Shown here piece by piece: positions 26,480 to 35,224 of a DNA stretch of 63,259 nt. Every line of letters begins with the position of its first letter. Position 1 is the stretch's first letter. Position numbers and translations under genes: made by a program. This DNA comes from an uncultured Bacteroidales bacterium (GTDB lineage: Bacteria; Bacteroidota; Bacteroidia; Bacteroidales; Paludibacteraceae), in NCBI GenBank assembly GCA_900317885.1, contig ONIM01000034.1:1-63259 (forward strand), given 5' to 3'. The notes beneath the pieces are model-generated. The model had not been told where the DNA came from. It saw only the letters and a list, made by a program, of their open reading frames with translations, and did not search any database.

Positions 26480-26511
26480 CAAAATTACGCTATTTTTGTG
26501 AAATATGCAAA
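26480..26511 (-). promoter_or_regulatory. Promoter of dapF-dapL
   Basis: On the minus strand TTTG (26508-26511), 20 bp and TAATTTTG (26480-26487). Confidence 0.8.
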
Positions 26512-26572
26512 TAAAAATGCATTTTTTAGTAGATTTTTCTTGTTTTTGTAAAATTTATTTACTATCTTTGCA

Positions 26573-26580
26573 GCCCGTAA
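26573..26580 (+). promoter_or_regulatory. -7 box of the pyrG promoter
   Basis: TATCTTTG followed by CAG, 22 bp before the pyrG start. No clear TTG lies at the usual 19-20 bp distance; the nearest is 24 bp upstream (26546-26548). Confidence 0.6.
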
Positions 26581-26602
26581 TGAAAATTTAACTTTTTGTT
26601 GT

Positions 26603-28167
26603 ATGGAAACGAAGTATATTTTTGTAACGGGCGGCGTGTCTTCATCGCTGGGCAAGGGAATTATTGCAGCGTCATTAGGCAAACTGCTGCAATCCCGCGG
26701 TTTTCGGGTAACTATTCAGAAGTTGGATCCGTATATCAACGTGGATCCGGGCACACTCAATCCGTACGAGCACGGGGAGTGTTATGTAACCGTCGATGGG
26801 CACGAAGCAGATCTGGATCTGGGGCATTACGAGCGGTTCTTGAATGTCGAGACGCACAAGACGAATAATATCACCACCGGAAGGATCTACCAGAGCGTGA
26901 TTGAGAAAGAGCGGCGCGGCGATTATCTGGGCAAGACCGTACAGATCATCCCGCACATCACCGACGAGATCAAACATCATATCACGTCGCTGGGGCAAAC
27001 GGGACAGTTTGATTTTGTGATTACAGAAATCGGCGGCACCGTGGGCGATATCGAATCACTGCCGTTCATCGAGTCGATGCGGCAGCTACGATGGGAGATG
27101 GGGAGGAATTGTTGCTGTATCCACCTGACGTACGTACCCTACCTCGCCGCAGCAGGGACCTGCAGCAAGAAGGCGTACAGCCGGACATCATCGTACTGCG
27201 GACGGAACATGAGATCCCGACGGAGATGCGACGGAAAGTAGCGTTGTTCTGCAATGTGGACGAAGATGCGGTTATTCAATCCATCGATGCGCCCACTATC
27301 TACCGCGTGCCGCTGAATATGTTAGAAGAAGGACTCGACCGAGTTGTTCTGCGAAAAACCGGATTCGATGCCGCTTCTTTGCCGGAAGCAGATTTGGCGT
27401 CCTGGAATGCGTTTCTCAAGAAGCTGGAAGGCGCGCAAGAGGAGGTGAAGATTGCGTTAGTAGGCAAGTATGTACAGCTGCAAGACGCCTATAAATCTAT
27501 CCGGGAAGCGCTGTCGCACGCCGCGGCATATAACAACCGCAAACTGAACCTCACCTCCATCCTCTCGGATGATATCAACGAAGCGAATGTACAGCAATTA
27601 GCGGATTTTCAGGGAATAGTGATTGCCCCGGGATTCGGTAGTCGCGGTGTGGAAGGCAAGTTACAAGCTATCCGTTTTGCGCGAGAGAACAAGATTCCTT
27701 GTTTCGGCATTTGCATGGGAATGCAATGTATGGCGATTGAGTTTGCGCGGGATGTCTTGGGCTACGCGGACGCTAACTCGACCGAGTTCAACGAACACAC
27801 GACGCATAATATCATCGACCTCATGGAAGACCAGAAACGCACGATTAACAAAGGCGGTTCGATGCGTCTGGGCGCTTATCCGTGCCAACTAAAAGAAGGA
27901 AGCCGCGTGCGCGATATATACGCTTGCGAAAAGATCCAAGAGCGACATCGCCACCGTTACGAACTCAATCACGCTTACCAAAAAGAGTTGGAAGAACACG
28001 GTTTGATTTGCTCCGGTATCAATCCGGATAGCGGTCTGACGGAAATCATCGAGCTACAAGACCACCCGTGGTTTATCGGCACACAGTTTCACCCCGAATA
28101 CAGTAGCACCGTGCTACACCCTCATCCATTATTTTTGAGTTTTATTCGTACCGCAATCGGAATTTGA
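26603..28167 (+). pseudogene. pyrG: CTP synthase gene disrupted by an internal deletion and frameshift
   Basis: CTP synthase aminates UTP to CTP. The first frame (26603 on) has the synthetase domain, with the P-loop [16 protein letters not shown] and [18 protein letters not shown], and runs to [10 protein letters not shown]. Immediately after this the protein continues in another frame with [19 protein letters not shown] and the glutaminase domain (GFGSRGVEGK, nucleophile C in FGICMGMQCM, HPEYSS). Compared with the family about 12-13 residues, including the nucleotide-binding KTKPTQ loop, are missing at about 27152, and the frame changes; a net loss of about 37 bp explains both. As pyrG is normally essential, an assembly fault is a serious alternative to real loss. 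Confidence 0.85.
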
Positions 28168-28187
28168 GAAAAAAAATGCAGAAATAC

Positions 28188-28218
28188 TTGCGTATTTTTG
28201 AAAAAAGCAGTACTTTCG
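28188..28218 (+). promoter_or_regulatory. Promoter-like sequence ahead of a non-coding stretch
   Basis: TTG (28188-28190), 20 bp ending in AAAAGCAG, and TACTTTCG (28211-28218), one mismatch from TAnnTTTG. No gene follows for about 350 bp, so it could drive a non-coding RNA over 28225-28475. Confidence 0.4.
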
Positions 28219-28272
28219 GACATCTGCCTTTTTGTTTCCCCCTCTCTCTCCCTCCCTAAACAAAAATTCCCC

Positions 28273-28497
28273 CGTAGCTACGTTCGCGCCCTGCCGGACA
28301 TACGCCAATTAGCGCTTTTTTGCTTCACGCGTCGTCCCTCCGCTGCGGATAACAGATAGCCTTCGTCCCCGACGTATAGGGATATACCCTTCTCGGAGGC
28401 GTGTTTTGACGAAGGGGTACGTCAAAACTCGTCGAGCAGGGGGCGAGTTACTCGCCGTGCCCTACGGCTCTTTAATTATCGCGAAATTATATTTCGC
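28273..28497. repeat. Chain of seven short inverted repeats (possible non-coding RNA)
   Basis: Small inverted repeats follow one another: CGTAGCTACG (28273), TCCGCTGCGGA (28339), AGGG/CCCT (28378-28390), GTTTTGACG/CGTCAAAAC (28403-28428), GGCGAGT/ACTCGCC (28442-28456), GCCGT/ACGGC (28454-28468) and GCGAAAT/ATTTCGC (28481-28497). The sixth is followed by TCTTT. The stretch has no reading frame, differs in composition from neighbouring spacers and is not a known RNA that I can recognise; tmRNA and RNase P signatures are absent. Confidence 0.5.
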
Positions 28498-28519
28498 CAA
28501 GCAAAAAATCGCAGAAAAA

Positions 28520-28551
28520 TTTGCGTATGAGCAATTTTTGTTGTACCTTTG
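28520..28551 (+). promoter_or_regulatory. Promoter of the DUF3316/S41 pair
   Basis: TTTG (28520-28523), 20 bp and TACCTTTG (28544-28551), 24 bp before the start codon. Confidence 0.85.
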
Positions 28552-28575
28552 TAGCCGGAATAATCTATTGAGTAT

Positions 28576-29388
28576 ATGAAAAAAGTATTCGGTATCATTC
28601 TCTCGGCGCTCTTCGTTTTGCCGCTCTGCGCGCAGGAGCATACTAACGTGCTCAAGATCCATGCGGGGTATGGTCGGCAGATAGACACCTATCTCAGTCC
28701 GATGGCTTACAGAGGTTGGCAGTTGGGTTTGGGCAACGAGTGGTGGCAGGCTTTCCGCCAGGACACGAAGTTGGGCAGGTCGGGTAAGTTAGCCAACTGG
28801 GGGCATGTAGGGCGTGTCGATCTCGATGCGGTTCGCTATATCAACACCGCCCAATCCAATCTTTTCTATGGCATGCAGATAGCTGCAGGATGGGGTGCTT
28901 TCTATTGCTGGAAATGGTTCGACGATCGTCTCAAAGTGCATGTCGGTCCGTATCTGGAAGGCAGTTTTGCGGCCAGGAGCCAGAGTGCCAATTACAACAA
29001 GATTGTGTCGTTTGATGTCGCGGTAGATGCGATGGCAATGGGCGGCGTGAGTTGGTCTTTCTACGGGAAGAAGACCAGTTACCGGTTGAATTATCTCATC
29101 CGCACGAACCTGATCGGTTTTGACTTCCTGCCGGATTACTGGGAGTCGTACTATGAGATCTCGCAAGGCGTGCCCGGGCAAGCCCGTTGTTCGGGGCCCT
29201 GGAACCATCATACCCTCAAACAGGAGTTGACGCTTGACCTGCAGTTCCCCCACTCCACCTGGCGCGTCGGTGCAGCACATGAGTTGAACGACTACGGCAC
29301 GAGAGATCTGCATTTCTCGCGCAATCAGATTAATCTCGTCATCGGATGTATCTGGAAATACCGTATTAACCCCCATTCACGCTTATGA
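28576..29388 (+). CDS. DUF3316 family outer-membrane protein
   Basis: 270 residues with a signal peptide (IILSALFVLPLCAQ). The rest is a series of amphipathic strands rich in Trp, Tyr and Gly (YRGWQLGLGNEWWQAF, LFYGMQIAAGWGAFYCWKWF, VHVGPYLEGSFAAR, SYRLNYLIRTNLIGFDFLPDYWESYYEIS) that end near the C-terminus. This is the layout of a small beta-barrel and of the Bacteroidetes family DUF3316, whose function is unknown. The stop overlaps the start of the S41 peptidase gene (ATGA), so the two products are probably made together. Confidence 0.85.
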   Translation: MKKVFGIILSALFVLPLCAQEHTNVLKIHAGYGRQIDTYLSPMAYRGWQLGLGNEWWQAFRQDTKLGRSGKLANWGHVGRVDLDAVRYINTAQSNLFYGMQIAAGWGAFYCWKWFDDRLKVHVGPYLEGSFAARSQSANYNKIVSFDVAVDAMAMGGVSWSFYGKKTSYRLNYLIRTNLIGFDFLPDYWESYYEISQGVPGQARCSGPWNHHTLKQELTLDLQFPHSTWRVGAAHELNDYGTRDLHFSRNQINLVIGCIWKYRINPHSRL

Positions 29389-30410
29389 AGACAAAGAGAT
29401 ATTTTGTAGGAATCGCGCTCGCGGGCATGTGGCTGCTGAGCGGTTGTCACGCCAAAGAGGAGATGAGTTACTCCACGGACCCTGTGACCAATATCGAAGG
29501 GCTTTGGCAGATCATCGACACACGTTATTGCTACATTGAGGACAAAGGCATCGACTGGCCGGCCATCCGCGAGGAATATGTCGCCAAAGCCGCCCGGCTC
29601 AAGGGCAACGACCAAGTGGCGCTTTTTGACTTGTGCGCAGGGATGTTAGACTCATTGCGCGACGGGCATGTGAATCTCTACTCCGCTTTCGACTGCTCTG
29701 TCAATACCGCGTGGTTTGATACCTTCCCCGCCAACTACGACGCTCGACTGCAAGCTCCGTATCTGACAAACTGCCGTGCTGCAGGCGGATTGTATTACAA
29801 CACGATAGACAGCGGAAGAGTGGGATATATCTATTATTCCAGCTTCTCCAACTCTTTCTCGGCGGGGAATATATACTGGATCTTCAAGGCCTTTGAGCAA
29901 TGCGAGGGGCTGATTATCGACGTGCGCAATAACGGCGGCGGAGATATCACCAACGCGTACCGGCTCTCGTCTCCTTTCTTCACGGAGAATGAGACCATCG
30001 GTTACTGGCGTCACAAGACCGGACCGGGACATAACGACTTCTCGGATTTCGAGCCGCTTACAGCTGACGCTTCCATGGTAGGAAGCAAATGGAAGAGACC
30101 GGTGGTAGTCTTATGCAACCGGCGGTCGTATTCGGCAGCCAACCTGTTCGTCAATATAATGCGGTACGTGCCCCATGCCTGCATCATCGGAGGCACCAGC
30201 GGAGGAGGCGGAGGAATGCCTCTGAGCTATGAGATGCCCAACGGATGGATGGTACGCTTATCCAGCGTGCGGATGTACGACCGCGACAAGAAAGATATAG
30301 AGAACGGAATCGAACCGGATATCGCAATTACGATGACCGGTTCTGACCAAGATGATATCATCGAACAGGCCATTTTGACAATCAGGTTGCAAAAAATGGA
30401 GAAAAATTGA
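29385..30410 (+). CDS. S41 family (C-terminal processing type) serine protease, lipoprotein
   Basis: 341 residues with lipoprotein signal AGMWLLSGCHAKEE (C about 21). The S41 core is present: an N-terminal helical cap (GLWQIIDTRYCYIEDKGIDW), CEGLIIDVRNNGGGDITNAYRL, and VVVLCNRRSYSAANLFVNIMR carrying the probable nucleophile serine near 241. GGTSGGGGGMPLSYEMPNGW and IEPDI complete it. The PDZ domain of CtpA is lacking, as in other Bacteroidetes S41 lipoproteins. It overlaps the DUF3316 gene by 4 bp and may process or assist that outer-membrane protein (inference from context). Confidence 0.88.
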   Translation: MKTKRYFVGIALAGMWLLSGCHAKEEMSYSTDPVTNIEGLWQIIDTRYCYIEDKGIDWPAIREEYVAKAARLKGNDQVALFDLCAGMLDSLRDGHVNLYSAFDCSVNTAWFDTFPANYDARLQAPYLTNCRAAGGLYYNTIDSGRVGYIYYSSFSNSFSAGNIYWIFKAFEQCEGLIIDVRNNGGGDITNAYRLSSPFFTENETIGYWRHKTGPGHNDFSDFEPLTADASMVGSKWKRPVVVLCNRRSYSAANLFVNIMRYVPHACIIGGTSGGGGGMPLSYEMPNGWMVRLSSVRMYDRDKKDIENGIEPDIAITMTGSDQDDIIEQAILTIRLQKMEKN

Positions 30411-30427
30411 AGAATTATGGGGAAAAA

Positions 30428-30459
30428 TTTGTATATATACAAAAAAAATCGTAAATTTG
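30428..30459 (+). promoter_or_regulatory. Promoter of mdh
   Basis: TTTG (30428-30431), 20 bp and TAAATTTG (30452-30459). The -33 region holds the imperfect dyad TTTGTATATATACAAA. Confidence 0.85.
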
Positions 30460-30499
30460 CAGGCTTTTTGAAAATTAATGCATAAAATATACAAATACT

Positions 30500-31441
30500 A
30501 TGAGTAAAGTAACAGTTGTAGGCGCAGGCAACGTGGGTGCTACATGCGCGAACGTGTTGGCCGTAAATGAGGTGGCTAACGAGGTATGTCTGATTGACAT
30601 CAAAGAGGGTTTTGCAGAGGGCAAAGCCATGGATATCATGCAAACGGCTCAGCTGATGGGCTTCGACACCGTGGTAACGGGTGTGACGAACGACTACTCG
30701 AAGACCAGCGGTAGCGACGTAGTGATCATCACTTCGGGTCTGCCCCGTAAACCGGGTATGACGCGTGAGGAGCTGATCGGCGTGAACGCAGGTATCGTGA
30801 AGAGCGTTTGCGACCAGGTCCTCAAATACAGCCCGAACGCTATCCTCGTTGTTGTTTCCAACCCGATGGACACCATGGCTTATCTGACGCTGCACGCTCT
30901 GAAGCTGCCGCGCAACCGCGTGATCGGTATGGGTGGCGCGCTCGACAGCGCACGTCTGAAATACTTCCTGAGCCAGGCGCTGAAGTGCAACGCAAACGAC
31001 GTGGACGGTTTCGTCATCGGTGGCCACGGCGACACGACGATGATTCCTCTGACGAGCTACACGACCTACAAAGGTATCAACGTAAGCGAGTTCCTGAGTA
31101 AAGAGGAGCTGGAGAACGTGGTTAAGAGCACGATGGTAGGCGGCGCTACGCTGACGGGGCTGCTCGGTACGAGTGCATGGATGGCTCCGGGTGCAGCTGC
31201 TGCAAGTGTTGCAGAGGCCATCATCAAGGACCAGAAGAAGATGATCCCTTGCTCCGCTGCCCTCGAAGGCGAGTACGGCATAAAGGACATCACCATCGGT
31301 GTACCTTGTATCATCGGCAAGAACGGTATCGAGAAGATCCTTGAGCTGAATATCAGCGAAGAGGAGCGCGCCAAACTGCACGAGAGCGAAGCTGCCGTTC
31401 GTAAGACAACCGCTATCCTGAAAGACCTAAACGTCCTCTAA
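30500..31441 (+). CDS. mdh: Malate dehydrogenase
   Basis: Oxidises malate to oxaloacetate with NAD+ in the TCA cycle or its reductive branch; cytoplasmic. 313 residues of the LDH-like MDH type. The Rossmann motif VTVVGAGNVGATCAN is at the N-terminus and the substrate-loop arginine in GLPRKPGMTREELI marks malate rather than lactate specificity. VVSNPMDTMAYLTL and the catalytic histidine in VIGGHGDTTMIPL follow. There is one base between its stop and the start of the palmitoyltransferase gene, so it is first in a four-gene operon. Confidence 0.96.
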   Translation: MSKVTVVGAGNVGATCANVLAVNEVANEVCLIDIKEGFAEGKAMDIMQTAQLMGFDTVVTGVTNDYSKTSGSDVVIITSGLPRKPGMTREELIGVNAGIVKSVCDQVLKYSPNAILVVVSNPMDTMAYLTLHALKLPRNRVIGMGGALDSARLKYFLSQALKCNANDVDGFVIGGHGDTTMIPLTSYTTYKGINVSEFLSKEELENVVKSTMVGGATLTGLLGTSAWMAPGAAAASVAEAIIKDQKKMIPCSAALEGEYGIKDITIGVPCIIGKNGIEKILELNISEEERAKLHESEAAVRKTTAILKDLNVL

Positions 31442-31442
31442 T

Positions 31443-32627
31443 ATGGATCTTTTTGAAAAATGCGACCATTTTGAGACGCTCAAACAGGTTCGCAAATTAG
31501 GTATCTATCCGTATTTCCACGAGTTGGAGAGCCGTCAAGCCCCTGTGGTGCAGATGGAGAACCACCGTGTGATCATGCTTGGCTCGAATAACTACCTCGG
31601 TTTCACGGAAAACGAGGCGGTTATCAAAGCCGGACATGAGGCCTTGGATAAATACGGAACAGGCGTGAGCGGCAGCCGTTTCCTGAACGGTACGCTGGAC
31701 TTGCACCTGCAGCTGGAGCGCGAGATAGCCGCCTTCACGGGTTACGAAGAGTGCATGACTGTCTCGACGGGTTTCCAGACCAACTTAGCCATTATCTCCG
31801 CCATCTGCGGTAAGGATGATTATATCCTGAACGACCGTGAGAACCATGCATCCATCTATGACGCTTGCCGTTTGAGTTTCGCGAAGGTACTTCGCTACCG
31901 TCACTCGGACATGCAGGACCTGGAGCGCCAACTGAAATCCATTCCGGAGAATGCCGGAAAACTGATTGTGACCGACGGCGTCTTCTCCATGCGCGGCGAC
32001 ATCTGCAAGCTGCCGGAGATATGTGCGTTAGCCGAGAAATACGGCGCTCGTGTGATGGTAGATGATGCCCACGGATTCGGTGTGTTAGGTCCCGGTGGTC
32101 GCGGTACAGCGGCACATTTCGGGCTGACGGACAAGGTAGATATCACGATGCTGACCTTCTCCAAATCGTTGGCTTCTATCGGCGGTTGCATGCTGACAAG
32201 CCACCGCGTAGCGGACTGGCTGCGTCACGTGAGCCGTCCGTTCATCTTCTCCGCGTCAATCACTCCGTGCTCGGCTGCTACAGCGCTGGAAGCGCTGCAT
32301 CAGCTGATTCTTGACCCGGAGAGGCCGAAACGACTGATGAATATCGCCAAGTATTTCCAGAAACAGCTGCTGGCAGCGGGAGTGAAGATCATCGAAGCGC
32401 CGACGCCAATCGTGCCGATCTTCACCTACAAGACGCTGGACACGCTGTATTACGGAAAGAAGATGTTCGACGAAGGCGTTTATGTCAATCCTGTCATGGC
32501 GCCGGCTTGCGTGGAAGGCGAGTGCCTGCTTCGTACGACGCTGATGGCTACCCATACGGAGCCTATCATCGACGAAGCGGTGGAGATCATCGCACGGGTA
32601 CTCCATGAGGGTGCGCCGGAAATGTGA
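31443..32627 (+). CDS. spt: Serine palmitoyltransferase / alpha-oxoamine synthase
   Basis: 394-residue PLP enzyme of the alpha-oxoamine synthase family. It has YPYFHELESRQAPVV and MLGSNNYLGFTENEAV at the N-terminus, GTGVSGSRFLNGTLDLH, the cofactor-stacking DRENHASIYDACR and VDDAHGFGVLGPGGRG. The PLP lysine is in TFSKSLASIGGC near 240. The family includes glycine C-acetyltransferase, BioF and serine palmitoyltransferase. Resemblance to the Bacteroides SPT and the adjacent short-chain reductase favour SPT, which makes 3-ketosphinganine for sphingolipids. Glycine C-acetyltransferase cannot be excluded by reading. Confidence 0.78.
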   Translation: MDLFEKCDHFETLKQVRKLGIYPYFHELESRQAPVVQMENHRVIMLGSNNYLGFTENEAVIKAGHEALDKYGTGVSGSRFLNGTLDLHLQLEREIAAFTGYEECMTVSTGFQTNLAIISAICGKDDYILNDRENHASIYDACRLSFAKVLRYRHSDMQDLERQLKSIPENAGKLIVTDGVFSMRGDICKLPEICALAEKYGARVMVDDAHGFGVLGPGGRGTAAHFGLTDKVDITMLTFSKSLASIGGCMLTSHRVADWLRHVSRPFIFSASITPCSAATALEALHQLILDPERPKRLMNIAKYFQKQLLAAGVKIIEAPTPIVPIFTYKTLDTLYYGKKMFDEGVYVNPVMAPACVEGECLLRTTLMATHTEPIIDEAVEIIARVLHEGAPEM

Positions 32628-32630
32628 TAG

Positions 32631-32658
32631 TTGACAATTGACAATTGATAATTGATGC
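32631..32658 (+). repeat. Heptad repeat between spt and the SDR gene
   Basis: TTGACAA, TTGACAA, TTGATAA and TTGATGC follow directly after the spt stop. The start codon of the reductase is formed inside the fourth unit. Confidence 0.92.
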
Positions 32659-33416
32659 AAACACTAATCATCACCGGGGGAAGTTCCGGAATCGGCAAAG
32701 CTACAGCCTCGCTCTTCGCAGAGCGGGGCTGGCGTGTTTTTGAACTCAGCCGTCACGGGGCTATCTACTGCGACGTGTGCGACGAAGCGAGTTGCAAGAA
32801 GGCTATCGAGGAAGTGCTGAAGCAGACGGACCACATCGACGTCGTCATCTCCAACGCCGGTTACGGTATCTCCGGACCGATCGAGTATACGAAGATAGCC
32901 GATGCCGAGCACCAGATGGATGTGAACTTCATGGGCGCAGTGCGTTTCACGCAAGCCATCCTGCCGCAGTTACGCCAACAAGGGTACGGAAGGATCATCT
33001 ACACCTCTTCCGTCGCAGCCCAACTGCCCGTTCCGTATCAGGCATTCTACTCTGCCTCCAAGGCCGCCATCAATGCCATGGCACTGGCGCTGGCGAACGA
33101 AGTGAAGGATTTTGGGATCTCCGTTTCTGTGATGATGCCGGGCGATGTGAGCACCGGCTTTACCGATGCGCGCAACAAATCCACGGCAGGAGAAGAGATC
33201 TACCGCTCCGCGCATAAAGCAATCACCAATATGGAGCGGGACGAACGCGCAGGCATGCAACCCGAACAGATGGCGAAACTATTCTATCATATCGCTACCT
33301 GTCATTCGCCAAGACCGCAATACGTGGGAGGATTCCTGTATCGGATACTTTGCTTCCTCGACCGGATCCTGCCGAAACGGTTTGTAAACTGGATAGAATA
33401 CAAGCTCTACTCGTAA
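32655..33416 (+). CDS. Short-chain dehydrogenase/reductase, candidate 3-ketosphinganine reductase
   Basis: 253 residues of classical SDR type. The cofactor motif is GGSSGIGKATA (near 10), then SNAGYGISGPIEY, the catalytic serine in YTSSVAAQLPVPYQAFYSASK with Y-x3-K (near 145-155), and GDVSTGF. The C-terminus carries a hydrophobic basic helix (FLYRILCFLDRILPKRFVNW) that may touch the membrane. It lies 27 bp after the palmitoyltransferase gene. Reduction of 3-ketosphinganine to sphinganine is the obvious next reaction, but this assignment rests on context. The stop overlaps the ldcA start (TAATG). Confidence 0.75.
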   Translation: MQTLIITGGSSGIGKATASLFAERGWRVFELSRHGAIYCDVCDEASCKKAIEEVLKQTDHIDVVISNAGYGISGPIEYTKIADAEHQMDVNFMGAVRFTQAILPQLRQQGYGRIIYTSSVAAQLPVPYQAFYSASKAAINAMALALANEVKDFGISVSVMMPGDVSTGFTDARNKSTAGEEIYRSAHKAITNMERDERAGMQPEQMAKLFYHIATCHSPRPQYVGGFLYRILCFLDRILPKRFVNWIEYKLYS

Positions 33417-34291
33417 TGAAACACATTCGTATCATCTCTCCGTCCGGGTGCATCGACCCGACCTATATTGACCAGGCCTCTTCACGCCTGCGCGCGTGGG
33501 GATATAAAGTGAGCGAGGGCGCGTACGCACGCGCGCAATGGGGACGCTTTGCCGGAACAGATGAAGAGCGGGCATCGGATCTCAATGCAGCGCTGGCGGA
33601 CAGCGATGTAGATTTCATCCTTTGTGCACGCGGCGGATACGGATTGCAGCGCATCATCGACCGTATTGCTCCCATCGGAAAACCCATCATCGGTTTTAGC
33701 GACATTACCGCCCTTCATCAGTTATCCGCTTATCACGATCAGTTCTCCATCCACGGCATTATGTGCAAGCATATCGCCACCCTGCCGGAAGACAGCGAAC
33801 CGATCATGGCGCTGCGCCGCCTCCTGGCAGATGAGCGCGTGGATTATCATTGGCCGGCTCATCCGCTGAACCAACTCGGGACAGCTTACGCTCCGATTGT
33901 AGGCGGTAACTTATCCGTCTTATACGGCTTACAAGGAACCCGGTACGGGCTTAGGGACGAACTCTTCCGCGAGCAGTTTCCGATCCTTCTTATCGAAGAT
34001 ATCTGCGAACGCCATTACCACATCGACCGCATGATCCGCAATCTCAAACTGAGCGGCGTGTTGGCGCATCTGAGCGGCCTGATTGTAGGGCAGTTCACGG
34101 ATTGTGAGGACGATCCGGGAATGGGTTGTACCATCTATGAGACCATAAAAGAGGCAGTCGCAGACTACGACTACCCCATTCTTTTCAATGCGCCCATCGG
34201 GCATGTAGAACACAACTTACCGTTATGGTTAGGTGTGCCGACCCGGATGATTATTTCTGCCGAGGGGCCGGTGCTCCGTACTTGCACTTAA
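33416..34291 (+). CDS. ldcA: LD-carboxypeptidase, peptidase family S66
   Basis: Cytoplasmic enzyme that removes the terminal D-Ala from tetrapeptides during murein recycling. 291 residues from MKHIRIISPSGCID. The S66 motifs are CARGGYGLQRIIDRI, the nucleophile serine in IGFSDITALH near 107, then APIVGGNLSVLYGLQGT, LLIEDICERHYHIDRMI and the histidine in NAPIGHVEHNLPLWLG. The ATG at 33416 shares a base with the reductase stop. The last 41 bp overlap the end of the converging small lipoprotein gene. Confidence 0.92.
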   Translation: MKHIRIISPSGCIDPTYIDQASSRLRAWGYKVSEGAYARAQWGRFAGTDEERASDLNAALADSDVDFILCARGGYGLQRIIDRIAPIGKPIIGFSDITALHQLSAYHDQFSIHGIMCKHIATLPEDSEPIMALRRLLADERVDYHWPAHPLNQLGTAYAPIVGGNLSVLYGLQGTRYGLRDELFREQFPILLIEDICERHYHIDRMIRNLKLSGVLAHLSGLIVGQFTDCEDDPGMGCTIYETIKEAVADYDYPILFNAPIGHVEHNLPLWLGVPTRMIISAEGPVLRTCT

Positions 34292-34484
34292 TGGGCTCAT
34301 CGGGCACAGGCACGCCGTAGAGCGGTTTGACCTCCGGCTCCGGTTCTCTAACCTCCTGTACTGGTTTGTTGTCTGACTCCTGCTGCTCCGCTGGATTCGC
34401 TTTTTTCTGCACATGACAACCCGCCAGCATCACACTGAGGGCGCCGAGTAGTGCGTTCATGCAGATTAAGAATTTCTTACTCAT
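34251..34484 (-). CDS. Small proline-rich lipoprotein
   Basis: 77 residues with lipoprotein signal ALLGALSVMLAGCHVQ (C about 24). It is followed by a Glu/Pro-rich linker and the end PLYGVPVPDEPIKCKYGAPAP, in which the YGxP unit occurs twice. YGVP-containing tails are frequent in small Bacteroidetes lipoproteins, but I know no function. The start overlaps the stop of the nucleotidase gene (ATGA), so it is the last gene of that operon. Its 3' end overlaps ldcA by 41 bp tail to tail. Confidence 0.68.
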   Translation of the reverse strand: MSKKFLICMNALLGALSVMLAGCHVQKKANPAEQQESDNKPVQEVREPEPEVKPLYGVPVPDEPIKCKYGAPAPRQK

Positions 34485-35224
34485 AATATTGTCATTCTGC
34501 CATCTACGACAGCCTGTATGGTATCTTGTTGTTGTACGGCCTCGAGGTAGAGGTCGCGGATCAGAAGATCGCTCTTCCAACACTCTGTAAAATGCGTGAG
34601 CGCGTCCATGTGGTCGGCTCCTCCGGAGAGATAATCGCTGGTAGCGACCGTATATAACGCTTGCGGATCGACTGCTTTGCCGGCGATGGTAACCTCCGCG
34701 AGTTTACCATCAACTGCCGTCACACGCATTCCTGCTACGCCTTGCCCTCCGTAACGCACGAAGGACTCACAGAGTGCGAGGATATCTTCGCCTTTGAGGG
34801 TCAGGACAACCAGTTCGTTATCAAACGGCATGAGTTCAAACACACTTCTCTTGGTCACAGGTCCCGCATCCCAGGCACACCGCATTCCTCCCATATTGGC
34901 AATCGCTATATCCACTTGACCGGGGTACACATTCTTTGCCGCCTCCCAAAGGGCATCCGTAGCCCAGTTAAGCATGGGGCACTCCGGTCCGTCCACCCAC
35001 ATGCGTTCGGGCGCATAACCGATTCGGACATTCATCTCCGCTTCAAGCGCCGCTTTGGTAGGTGCCAGATAAGCGGTATAAGAACTATCCTGGATAGCGT
35101 CCGCGGATGCATCTACCGGGATGGCTTGCGTAGTGACGGAAACCACCTGCACCTGACGGTGGCACGCCGTGACAAGGAACAAAGGGACGAAGCACAAAGT
35201 ACAAAGGATGATTATTTTTCGCAT
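34481..35224 (-). CDS. 5'-nucleotidase C-terminal-domain lipoprotein
   Basis: 247 residues with lipoprotein signal [14 protein letters not shown]. The mature protein is only the C-terminal, substrate-binding domain of UshA-type 5'-nucleotidases: [57 protein letters not shown], and [16 protein letters not shown]. The metallophosphatase domain is absent and no such gene lies nearby, so it needs a partner elsewhere. It follows psuG with a 13-bp overlap. Part of its signal peptide is encoded by a heptad repeat (35171-35210). Confidence 0.85.
   Translation of the reverse strand: MRKIIILCTLCFVPLFLVTACHRQVQVVSVTTQAIPVDASADAIQDSSYTAYLAPTKAALEAEMNVRIGYAPERMWVDGPECPMLNWATDALWEAAKNVYPGQVDIAIANMGGMRCAWDAGPVTKRSVFELMPFDNELVVLTLKGEDILALCESFVRYGGQGVAGMRVTAVDGKLAEVTIAGKAVDPQALYTVATSDYLSGGADHMDALTHFTECWKSDLLIRDLYLEAVQQQDTIQAVVDGRMTIL
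35171..35210 (-). repeat. Heptad tract encoding a signal peptide
   Basis: On the minus strand TTTGTAC, TTTGTGC, TTCGTCCC, TTTGTTCC and TTGTC follow one another. They encode residues about 6-18 of the nucleotidase-domain lipoprotein (most of [13 protein letters not shown]). Confidence 0.7.

Noticed and set aside
26603-28167. Two separate genes for the two parts of pyrG.
   Set aside because: The second frame begins inside the first with non-homologous residues, and only a single full-length CTP synthase explains the order of motifs.
28225-28475. tmRNA, RNase P RNA, SRP RNA or 6S RNA.
   Set aside because: None of the conserved sequence blocks of these RNAs was found on either strand.
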